From assembly GCA_905234005.1 (NCBI GenBank), contig CAJOFW010000066.1, positions 1-16,046 on the forward strand: 16,046 nucleotides of DNA, written 5' to 3'. Both the position numbers and the translations under genes were made by a program. The notes under the pieces are model-generated. The model worked only from the letters and a program-made list of their open reading frames with translations. It did not search any database and was not told the DNA's origin. Source of the stretch: an uncultured Oscillospiraceae bacterium. GTDB lineage: Bacteria; Bacillota; Clostridia; Oscillospirales; Oscillospiraceae. Below are positions 1-6,078 of this stretch, piece by piece. The stretch's first letter is position 1. Each line of letters begins with the position of its first letter.

Positions 1-561
1 GCGACGATGCGTATCGTCAAGGTCTTCTGGGGCCTCGACAGCTCTCTGGCCTACGCCCGTCACTTCCCGGCCATCAACTGGCTGACGAGCTACAGTCTCT
101 ACGTCGATACGCTGCGCGAATGGTACGACAAGCAGTTCCCCGGCTTCATGGAACTGCGTGAAAAGAGCCTCGCCATTCTCCAGCAGGAGGACACGCTCAA
201 CGAGATCGTCAAGCTCGTCGGCCGGGACTCTCTGAGCGCCGAGGATCAGATGACGCTCGAGACCGCGAAGATGATCCGGGAGGACTTCCTGCAGCAGAAC
301 GCGTTCGTGGATGAGGACGCCTATTCCGGCTACGACAAGCAGTTCCGTCTGCTCGGTCTGATCCTCCGCTACGACACACTCTGCCGCCGCGCCCTCGAAC
401 GCGGGGCGGAGCTTGCCGGACTCAGCGCGATCGCCGCCCGTGAGCGTATCGGCCGCGCCAAGATGGTCGCGCCCGACGCGTTCGAGACGGTCTACGCCGA
501 GATCGAGGCCGAAATGCAGGCCGAGATCGAGAAGCTTACGGAAGGAGGCGACGAGCAGTGA
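1..561 (+). CDS. ntpA: V/A-type ATP synthase catalytic subunit A, C-terminal part (5' partial)
   Basis: This is the C-terminal 186 residues of the catalytic A subunit of a V/A-type rotary ATPase; the gene enters from the left edge of the window and the frame is open from base 1. The family usually has about 590 residues, so the nucleotide-binding P-loop lies upstream. What is visible is the highly conserved stretch with VFWGLD, HFPAINWL and SYSLY, followed by the helical C-terminal domain that contacts the central stalk. The subunit hydrolyses or makes ATP in the A3B3 head. The stop overlaps the start of the B subunit gene by four bases (GTGA), and a GAAGGAGG ribosome-binding site for ntpB lies inside its last codons, so the two are translationally coupled. 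The identification is secure from the conserved motifs and the A-B-D order. Methionine codon 7 is not the true start. Confidence 0.97.
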   Translation, partial: ATMRIVKVFWGLDSSLAYARHFPAINWLTSYSLYVDTLREWYDKQFPGFMELREKSLAILQQEDTLNEIVKLVGRDSLSAEDQMTLETAKMIREDFLQQNAFVDEDAYSGYDKQFRLLGLILRYDTLCRRALERGAELAGLSAIAARERIGRAKMVAPDAFETVYAEIEAEMQAEIEKLTEGGDEQ

Positions 562-1943
562 TTCGCGAATACAAAACCATCAGCGAGATCGCAAGCCCCC
601 TGATGATGGTCAAAAACGTCGAGGGCGTCACCTACGACGAGCTGGCCGAGATCGAGCTGCCGAACGGCGAGAAGCGCCGCTGCAAGGTGCTGGAGGTAAA
701 CGGCGACACCGCCGTCGTCCAGCTCTTCGAGAGCGCCCAGGGCATCAACCTCGCCCAGTCGAAGGTGCGCTTCCTCGGCCACCCGCTGGAGCTTGGCGTC
801 TCGGAGGATATGCTCGGCCGCGTCTTCAACGGCATGGGCGAGCCGATCGACGGCGGCCCCGCCATCCTGCCCGAGGCGTACAAGGACATCAACGGCCTGC
901 CGATGAACCCGGCGGCCCGTGCGTATCCCGCCGAATTCATCCAGACCGGCGTCTCCACGATCGACGGCCTGAACACCCTCGTCCGCGGCCAGAAGCTGCC
1001 CATCTTCTCCTGCTCCGGCCTGCCGCACGCCGCCCTCGCCGCGCAGATTGCCCGTCAGGCGCGTGTTCTCGGCACCGACGAGAACTTCGCCGTCGTGTTT
1101 GCCGCCATCGGCATCACGTTCGAGGAGTCCGAATACTTCATCAACGACTTCCGCCGCACCGGCGCGATCGACCGCACGGTCGTCTTCTCCAACCTCGCGA
1201 ACGACCCCGCTGTCGAACGCATCGCCACACCGCGTATGGCGCTGACCGCCGCAGAATACCTCGCGTTCGAGAAGGATATGCACGTCCTCGTCATCCTGAC
1301 CGACATCACAAACTACGCCGAGGCCCTGCGCGAGGTCTCCGCCGCGAAGAAGGAGGTTCCCGGCCGCCGCGGCTATCCCGGTTATATGTACACCGACCTT
1401 GCGACGATGTACGAGCGCGCCGGACGCCGCATCGGGCAGAAGGGCTCGATCACGATGATCCCGATCCTCACCATGCCCGAGGACGACAAGACCCACCCGA
1501 TCCCCGACCTGACCGGTTACATCACCGAGGGCCAGATCATTCTCTCCCGTGAGCTGCACCGCAAGGGCATTGTCCCGCCGGTGGACGTGCTTCCGAGCCT
1601 CTCGCGTCTGAAGGACAAGGGCATCGGCGAGGGCAAGACCCGTGAGGATCACGCCGGTACGATGAACCAGCTCTTCTCCGCCTACGCCGCCGGCAAGGAG
1701 GCGAAGGAGCTTATGACAATCCTCGGCGAGGCCGCGCTCTCCGAAACCGACAAGAAATTCGCGGAGTTTGCCGACGCGTTCGAGCGGGAGTACGTCAACC
1801 AGGGCAACCAGACAAACCGCTCCATCACCGAGACGCTCGATCTCGGCTGGAAGCTTCTCTCCATCCTGCCCAGAAGCGAGCTGAAGCGCGTCAAGGTGGC
1901 GGAGATCGAGAAGTATATGCCCGATCCCGCCGCGCAGAGGTGA
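558..1943 (+). CDS. ntpB: V/A-type ATP synthase subunit B
   Basis: Non-catalytic B subunit of the V/A-ATPase head, 461 residues, which is the normal family length. It alternates with subunit A in the A3B3 hexamer and forms part of the nucleotide-binding interfaces at the membrane-associated rotary motor. Visible family features are the N-terminal beta-barrel region (VEGVTYDELAEIEL), the GRVFNGMGEPIDGGP segment and the degenerate P-loop region PIFSCSGLPHAALAAQIARQ around residues 149-168. B subunits have no working Walker A, which fits. GYPGYMYTDLATMYERAGR and PDLTGYITEGQI are also typical. The start is GTG at 558, preceded by GAAGGAGG at 541-548 and overlapping the ntpA stop. ntpD follows after four bases. 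Nothing looks unusual and all domains are complete. Confidence 0.97.
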   Translation: MIREYKTISEIASPLMMVKNVEGVTYDELAEIELPNGEKRRCKVLEVNGDTAVVQLFESAQGINLAQSKVRFLGHPLELGVSEDMLGRVFNGMGEPIDGGPAILPEAYKDINGLPMNPAARAYPAEFIQTGVSTIDGLNTLVRGQKLPIFSCSGLPHAALAAQIARQARVLGTDENFAVVFAAIGITFEESEYFINDFRRTGAIDRTVVFSNLANDPAVERIATPRMALTAAEYLAFEKDMHVLVILTDITNYAEALREVSAAKKEVPGRRGYPGYMYTDLATMYERAGRRIGQKGSITMIPILTMPEDDKTHPIPDLTGYITEGQIILSRELHRKGIVPPVDVLPSLSRLKDKGIGEGKTREDHAGTMNQLFSAYAAGKEAKELMTILGEAALSETDKKFAEFADAFEREYVNQGNQTNRSITETLDLGWKLLSILPRSELKRVKVAEIEKYMPDPAAQR

Positions 1944-1947
1944 TTCC

Positions 1948-2601
1948 ATGCCCAAGAAAGCAGTAACGCCGACGCGCATGGTGTTAAACCAGCTCAAGGT
2001 GCGTCTGCGCACCGCGAGCCGGGGCCACAAGCTCCTTAAGGATAAACGCGACGAGGAGATGCGCCAGTTCATGGAGGTCGTCCGCCGCAACAAGATCCTG
2101 CGCGAGAAGGTCGAAAAGGGGCTGACGGAGGCGTTCGGCGCGATGAGCATGGCCAGCGCCGTCATGAGCCCGGAGATGCTCGAGCAGAGCCTGCTCTACC
2201 AGAACCGCAGCATCGAGCTTGGCGTCTCGCACCGAAACGTCATGAGCGTCGACGTGCCGGTGTACGAATTCCGCGAGAAGTCCTCCACAGACGCCGCCGC
2301 GCTGCCCTACGGCTTTGCGCAGACGAGCGGTGAGCTGGACGACGCCCTCGAAAAGCTCTACGCCGTGTTCGAGGATATGCTCGAGCTGGCCGAGGTCGAG
2401 AAGACGATGCAGCTTCTGGCGGAGGACATCGAGAAGACGCGCCGCCGCGTCAACGCCCTCGAGTACGTCATGATCCCGGAGCTGGAGGAAAACATCCGCT
2501 ACATCACGATGAAGCTTGCCGAAAACGAGTCCTCCACGAAGGTTCGCCTCATGAAGGTCAAGGAAATGGTGCTCCAGGACGCGCACAACTACGAATACTG
2601 A
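1948..2601 (+). CDS. ntpD: V/A-type ATP synthase subunit D (central rotor stalk)
   Basis: Subunit D of the V/A-ATPase, 217 residues, close to the usual 200-215. It forms the long antiparallel coiled coil of the central shaft that turns inside the A3B3 head. The sequence shows the characteristic N-terminus (PTRMVLNQLKVRLRTASRGH), a predominantly helical, charged composition, and the C-terminal helix containing RRRVNALEYVMIPELEENI around residues 168-186, which is highly conserved in the family. The start is ATG 1948 with an AGAGGTGAT ribosome-binding site spanning the end of ntpB. It is the last gene of the operon here: a strong intrinsic terminator follows within 25 bases. Subunits such as I, K, E, C and F must lie upstream, outside the window. 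Confidence 0.96.
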   Translation: MPKKAVTPTRMVLNQLKVRLRTASRGHKLLKDKRDEEMRQFMEVVRRNKILREKVEKGLTEAFGAMSMASAVMSPEMLEQSLLYQNRSIELGVSHRNVMSVDVPVYEFREKSSTDAAALPYGFAQTSGELDDALEKLYAVFEDMLELAEVEKTMQLLAEDIEKTRRRVNALEYVMIPELEENIRYITMKLAENESSTKVRLMKVKEMVLQDAHNYEY

Positions 2602-2621
2602 GGATCCCTTGGAAACCCTTT

Positions 2622-2663
2622 CGGACGCTTTGTGTTTGAAGGCAGACGCAAAGCGTCCGTTTT
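2622..2663 (+). terminator. Rho-independent terminator of the V-ATPase operon
   Basis: An 11-bp perfect stem (CGGACGCTTTG at 2622-2632 with CAAAGCGTCCG at 2649-2659) is followed directly by TTTT. It lies 20 bases after the ntpD stop and before the yajC promoter, so it separates the two transcription units. Confidence 0.9.
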
Positions 2664-2686
2664 CGCGCCTGTAATGGGAAAACGTC

Positions 2687-2716
2687 TTGACAGGCGGCCC
2701 GTATCCCGACTATAAT
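2687..2716 (+). promoter_or_regulatory. Sigma-A-type promoter for yajC
   Basis: Perfect consensus hexamers: TTGACA at 2687-2692 and TATAAT at 2711-2716 with an 18-bp spacer. Transcription should begin near 2723, which rules out a GTG at 2721 as the yajC start and supports ATG 2745. Confidence 0.88.
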
Positions 2717-2744
2717 ACGAGTGATCTATTTTGGAGGTACACCT

Positions 2745-3134
2745 ATGAAGTTCGATAAAATCGCCAGAATCCTTGCGCTTGCCCTGACCGTGTTCATGCT
2801 TATGTTTACGCTGACCGGCTGCTACGCCACGGCTGAAGACGGCGCGACCAGCTCCGCCGGCGGCTACAGCATGATCATCATGATGGTCGTCATGATCGCG
2901 GTCTTCTATTTCTTCCTCATCCGTCCCGAGAACAAGAAAAAGAAGGCGGCCGAGGAGATGCGCAATTCCCTCTCTGTCGGCGACCAGATCACGACTATCG
3001 GCGGCGTTGTCGGCCGCATCGTCATGGTCAAGAGCGAGACCATCATCATCGAGACGAGCGAGGATCGCGTCCGCATGGAGTTCACCAAGTGGGCCGTTTC
3101 CACGAAGGGCAAGCAGACCGAGGAACAGAAATAA
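2745..3134 (+). CDS. yajC: Preprotein translocase accessory subunit YajC, with lipoprotein-like N-terminus
   Basis: YajC associates with the SecDF part of the Sec export machinery in the cytoplasmic membrane. The 129-residue product has the family hallmarks: one membrane segment around residues 42-58, the YFFLIRPENKKKK junction, and the cytoplasmic SVGDQITTIGGVVGRI motif around residues 75-90. Start ATG 2745 is chosen because GGAGG at 2733-2737 is well spaced and the upstream GTG lies on the predicted transcription start. Unusually, the protein begins with an extra hydrophobic segment ending in LTGC (Cys26), which looks like a signal peptidase II lipobox. This would give a lipidated extracellular N-terminus ahead of the usual helix. 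secD and secF, often downstream of yajC in Clostridia, are not in this window. The family call is confident; lipidation is inferred from the motif only. Confidence 0.93.
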   Translation: MKFDKIARILALALTVFMLMFTLTGCYATAEDGATSSAGGYSMIIMMVVMIAVFYFFLIRPENKKKKAAEEMRNSLSVGDQITTIGGVVGRIVMVKSETIIIETSEDRVRMEFTKWAVSTKGKQTEEQK

Positions 3135-3213
3135 TCCCGCGCAAACCAGTCCCCATATTCACATCCCGCGTTCAGGGCGTCACACGCTCAAGTCTTTTGG
3201 CATAACGCGGCAT

Positions 3214-3258
3214 CCCCCGGAATAGGCTTCAATGAAGCTTGTTCCGGGGGGTCTTTTT
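3214..3258 (+). terminator. Strong hairpin/terminator overlapping the next gene's start region
   Basis: CCCCCGGAA (3214-3222) pairs perfectly with TTCCGGGGG (3242-3250). The interior continues with three pairs that include wobbles and with GCTTC/GAAGC around an AAT loop, giving about 17 bp, followed by GTCTTTTT. It fits an intrinsic terminator for yajC. It is also directly abutted by ATG 3259, so the GGGGGG that could act as that gene's ribosome-binding site is locked in the 3' arm. Confidence 0.82.
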
Positions 3259-3657
3259 ATGTTCCGTCTCAAGAAATCGGGCCTTGTGCCCGCCGCCGCG
3301 ATCGGCCTGCTTTTCGCCGTCTGCCTGACCGCGCTGCTGTGCCTGCCGCTGTCCGCCGCTGTTTACCGGGAGCTTGTGCCGTCCGACAGCGCCGGCGCTC
3401 TCGCGTACATCGCGGCGGGGCTGTCCGTCTTTTTCACGGTGTTCATCATCGCTCGCCGGCGGGCAAGACAGGCTCTGCCCACCGCCGGATTGATCGCGGG
3501 CGGGTACTGCGTGCTTGCGGCGATTGTCTGCGCCGTCTGCGGGACGGCGGCCCGTTTCGGCGTGTGGCTGGCCGTCCTCGCCGCCGCCGTCGCCGTCGGC
3601 GCGCTGCTCGGCGCCGTGCTGTCCATACGAAAGAAACCGCGTGCCAGACGGCATTGA
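3259..3657 (+). CDS. Small four-helix membrane protein (TIGR04086-like)
   Basis: A 132-residue hydrophobic protein with a basic start (FRLKKSG), four likely membrane segments near residues 9-33, 45-65, 75-95 and 100-122, an internal basic loop (ARRRARQ, residues 65-71) and a basic tail (RKKPRARRH). Its size, topology and position right after yajC match the uncharacterised TIGR04086 family of Firmicutes, recalled from family knowledge and not verified. Its role is unknown; an association with the Sec membrane machinery is only suggested by context. Start ATG 3259 lies two bases after the U-tract of a strong hairpin, with GGGGGG 7 bases upstream inside the hairpin stem. An in-frame ATG at 3232 falls in the hairpin loop and is less likely. 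Expression may therefore depend on read-through and on opening of the hairpin. Confidence 0.72.
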   Translation: MFRLKKSGLVPAAAIGLLFAVCLTALLCLPLSAAVYRELVPSDSAGALAYIAAGLSVFFTVFIIARRRARQALPTAGLIAGGYCVLAAIVCAVCGTAARFGVWLAVLAAAVAVGALLGAVLSIRKKPRARRH

Positions 3658-3883
3658 GCGATGTGGCGGGGGAGAGGGTTGTGCATTTTGACGAACGCGC
3701 CGCATTGAGAATAGTTACAAAAAGAAACAAAATATTGTAATCATTGTAACTTCTGGGAATGTTGTTTGCCTATATCTGGTGTCAGCGTACTGACGGATGT
3801 GGTTTCGAGTCTCAAGTTTGCTCATAATTGTAAATAGTTCGTTGGTATTTGTAACTAAAATTACAAAACGGAAACAAAAGTTC
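3658..3883 (+). other. AT-rich intergenic spacer with repeated TTACAAAA..GAAACAAAA motifs
   Basis: No convincing gene lies between the membrane protein and the recombinase. From about 3710 the base composition drops sharply in GC relative to the neighbours. Two near-identical direct repeats occur, TTACAAAAAGAAACAAAA (3715-3732) and TTACAAAACGGAAACAAAA (3861-3879). Several TGTAAT/TGTAAC half-motifs are also present at 3736-3750 and 3850-3855, including an inverted GTAAC/GTTAC arrangement. These may be operator half-sites upstream of the xer promoter; no regulator can be named. Confidence 0.45.
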
Positions 3884-3912
3884 TTGCAATCCGGCCGATT
3901 ATGGTGTACATT
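3884..3912 (+). promoter_or_regulatory. Probable promoter of the xer recombinase gene
   Basis: TTGCAA (3884-3889) and TACATT (3907-3912) are separated by exactly 17 bp, just after the second TTACAAAA..GAAACAAAA repeat. Transcription would begin near 3919, leaving a short leader. Confidence 0.65.
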
Positions 3913-3948
3913 AAACACGTTAAGATTATGTAAATGGAGAGTACGGAC

Positions 3949-4839
3949 GTGAACAATGCAGAGTGCTTCGCCGGTTATGAGCGATACCTGACGGATGAGA
4001 AGAAAACATCCAGGAACACGACGTGTTCCTACCTGCGGGATGTGCGCCAGTTCGGGGATTATCTCACCCGGATCAACGGCCCGTCTTATGTCGACGCGAC
4101 GGAGCGTGAGCTGTGCGGCTACATCGACGGGATGCGGGACGGCGGCAAGTCCGTCGCGACGGTTTCGCGCAACATCGCGTCGCTGAAGAACTTCTATGCC
4201 TGGCTGCACGCGATCGGTGAGATCGACGAGGTTCCCACGGGCAAGCTCGTGCCGGAGAAGATCAGCCACCGTCTGCCCGAGGTACTGACCGCGCAGGAGG
4301 TGGAGCTGCTGCTCAAGCAGCCGGAGTGCACCGACCGCAAGGGCTATCGCGACCGCGCCATGCTCGAGCTGCTGTACGCCACGGGCATCCGCGTGACGGA
4401 GCTTGTCAATCTCGACGTGACGGATGTCAACCTCCCGGCCGGGATCATCTCCTGCCGCAACCGCGACCGCGTCCGCGCCATACCGCTCTATCCCGAGGCG
4501 CTGAAGGCCATGCGGAACTACATAGACTTCATCCGGCCCGATATGATCGCGTCGCCGAACGAGCGGGCGCTGTTCGTGAACGTGACCGGCAAACGCATGA
4601 GCCGTCAGGGCTTCTGGAAGATCGTCAAGTCGTACCAGCAGAAGGCCGGCATCGAGAAGGACATCACGCCGCACACGCTGCGTCACAGCTTTGCGACGCA
4701 TCTGCTCGAAAACGGCGCCGATCTGCGCTCCATCCAGGAAATGCTGGGTCACGCGGACATCAGCTCCACACAGATTTACTCCCAGCTCGTCAAGAAGCAG
4801 CTCAAGGACGTCTACAACAAGGCGCACCCCAGAGCGTGA
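3949..4839 (+). CDS. xerD: XerC/XerD-like tyrosine recombinase
   Basis: A two-domain tyrosine recombinase of 296 residues from GTG 3949, the usual Xer length. The N-terminal SAM-like core-binding domain (YLRDVRQFGDYL, SLKNFYAWL) covers about residues 5-95 and the catalytic domain the rest. Visible catalytic residues are Arg148 (GIRVTEL), His242 and Arg245 (TPHTLRHSF), His268 (MLGHADI) and the nucleophile Tyr277 (STQIYSQL). The beta-hairpin that normally carries the catalytic lysine (GKGNKER in XerD) reads SCRNRDRVRAIPL with no lysine. GTG 3949 is preferred because GGAGAG at 3936-3941 precedes it; ATG 3934 is in frame but lacks a ribosome-binding site. The likely role is chromosome dimer resolution, or possibly a second Xer paralogue with its own target. 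The XerD label is by overall resemblance; XerC is not excluded. Confidence 0.9.
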   Translation: MNNAECFAGYERYLTDEKKTSRNTTCSYLRDVRQFGDYLTRINGPSYVDATERELCGYIDGMRDGGKSVATVSRNIASLKNFYAWLHAIGEIDEVPTGKLVPEKISHRLPEVLTAQEVELLLKQPECTDRKGYRDRAMLELLYATGIRVTELVNLDVTDVNLPAGIISCRNRDRVRAIPLYPEALKAMRNYIDFIRPDMIASPNERALFVNVTGKRMSRQGFWKIVKSYQQKAGIEKDITPHTLRHSFATHLLENGADLRSIQEMLGHADISSTQIYSQLVKKQLKDVYNKAHPRA

Positions 4840-4855
4840 TCCTCTTTTCATACAT

Positions 4856-4892
4856 AAAACCGGCCGCCCGGGGGAGGGGCAGCCGGTTTTTT
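4856..4892. terminator. Bidirectional terminator between convergent xer and exonuclease genes
   Basis: AAAACCGGC (4856-4864) pairs with GCCGGTTTT (4882-4890) around a GC-rich loop, followed by TT on the + strand. The A-run at the left edge becomes a T-run on the - strand, so one hairpin serves both convergent genes. Confidence 0.87.
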
Positions 4893-4914
4893 GCGGGATT
4901 CATACTTTTACCGA

Positions 4915-5928
4915 TTAAAAGCTTCGTCTCGTTACCGGGCGCGAAGCCTTGGAAACGCTGACGTTTCGAAGCGAATACAAAGTTCTTTTTGATACTTTTT
5001 CTTTGGGGAAATGGGTCTGCTTTTCACGGAAACTCGTGACCATGGCCTCGTCCGCGTCGTAGAGAAGGTGGTTTGCGCACCAGGTGCCCGTGTCGTTGTG
5101 ACGTAGACGGATGCGCAGAAGGAAGCTTCCGTGCTCCTCGCACTCGGCAAGGGACATATAGCGGCGGTCGCCCTGGCTGAGCCATTTCGTGCGGGTCATG
5201 GGCACGCCGCATTCCGGGCACTTCACGACGGCCTCGTCCTCCGCCTGCCACAGCTCTTCACGGGTGTAGTACGTGTCCGATACGGCGCGGGCGATCGGCG
5301 CCGGCCCGTCGTCCGCACCGCTGTGGCCGCGGTGACGGCTCTGCTCACGCAGAATGTCCGCGTAGCCGTCGAGACCGGCGGCGAGGTCGAGCTTTGAGCA
5401 TACGAGGGCGGTATTGTAGGCGTCGCCGAGGGCGTCGTGGGCGCTGCGGGTCTGCGCGATGGAGAAATGCTCCATCGCGGTCTCGAGGGACTTCTGGTTG
5501 CGGTCGCCGTCGGTCTGCTGGTTGTAGATGAGCTGGAGGTTGATCCACTCGCCGAGCCAGTCGATTTCGAGGTCATGGATGATGAGGTTCTGCTCCATGA
5601 TGCCGCGGTCGTCGTAGCCCCAGGTCATGAAGACCGGGTCGTCGCCGCACCAGGCAACGAAGCGCTCCATGGCCTCCGGGAAGGGGAGACCGTGGGCGAG
5701 GCGGTCGTTGTCGAAGCCGGTCAGCTTTTTGACCTTGTGGTGCATCCGGCGGAACCACACGGGCTTTACGTCGCACTGGAATTCGTCGCCGGGGGTGAAG
5801 TCGTCCCGCAGACGGACGGCGCCGATCTGGATGATCTCGCCGCGCAGGTGGATGGGGAGGTGGTTGAATACGCTCGATTTTGCGCTCATGGCCTGGTTCC
5901 ATTCCAGGTCAATGACGATGTATGACAT
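4915..5928 (-). CDS. DEDDh-family 3'-5' exonuclease with C-terminal zinc-ribbon-like extension
   Basis: A 337-residue protein whose first ~180 residues form an RNase T/DnaQ-type exonuclease domain. ExoI is IDLEWNQ (Asp7, Glu9), ExoII includes TWGYDDRGIMEQN (Asp106/107) and ExoIII is SAHDALGDAYNTA (His164, Asp169), so all DEDDh metal-binding and catalytic residues are present. Such enzymes remove 3' nucleotides from DNA or RNA with two divalent metal ions. The C-terminal ~110 residues carry CPEC, 22 residues, then CEEH, a pattern that looks like a zinc ribbon or nucleic-acid-binding module, followed by a basic tail. The start is at 5928 (MSYIVIDLEW) because AAGGAAAG precedes it and homology begins there; an in-frame upstream Met is likely untranslated leader. 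The closest named relatives would be KapD-like or ExoX-like proteins, but the exact substrate cannot be told. Confidence 0.9.
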   Translation of the reverse strand: MSYIVIDLEWNQAMSAKSSVFNHLPIHLRGEIIQIGAVRLRDDFTPGDEFQCDVKPVWFRRMHHKVKKLTGFDNDRLAHGLPFPEAMERFVAWCGDDPVFMTWGYDDRGIMEQNLIIHDLEIDWLGEWINLQLIYNQQTDGDRNQKSLETAMEHFSIAQTRSAHDALGDAYNTALVCSKLDLAAGLDGYADILREQSRHRGHSGADDGPAPIARAVSDTYYTREELWQAEDEAVVKCPECGVPMTRTKWLSQGDRRYMSLAECEEHGSFLLRIRLRHNDTGTWCANHLLYDADEAMVTSFREKQTHFPKEKVSKRTLYSLRNVSVSKASRPVTRRSF

Positions 5929-5963
5929 GGCGGTCTTTCCTTCGTTTCTTCGTATCACAGCCC

Positions 5964-5992
5964 ATTGTAGCATAAACAAATCAAAATAACAA
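5964..5992 (-). promoter_or_regulatory. Promoter of the exonuclease gene (divergent)
   Basis: Read on the - strand, TTGTTA (5992-5987) and TACAAT (5969-5964) are 17 bp apart, with TGC before the -10 giving an extended -10 element. It lies back to back with the ddl promoter, only four bases between the two -35 boxes. Confidence 0.65.
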
Positions 5993-5996
5993 TAGA

Positions 5997-6025
5997 TTGA
6001 ACTAAACTTGAGAATGTGTTAATAT
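5997..6025 (+). promoter_or_regulatory. Promoter of ddl
   Basis: TTGAAC (5997-6002) and TAATAT (6020-6025) with a 17-bp spacer. The predicted start near 6032 leaves a leader of about 47 bases to the GTG start at 6079. Confidence 0.75.
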
Positions 6026-6078
6026 AGGAATCAATCTGACGGAAATCGTATATTCCGGAGCGGAAGGAGCTGATCTCA

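Noticed and set aside
492..2165. A 557-codon open frame on the - strand opposite ntpB and ntpD
   Set aside because: It is a shadow of high-GC coding sequence; the + strand carries unmistakable V-ATPase subunits and the - frame has no family motifs or ribosome-binding site.
3715..4851. A 378-codon open frame on the - strand opposite xer
   Set aside because: The + strand gene has clear tyrosine recombinase motifs; the antisense frame has no motifs.
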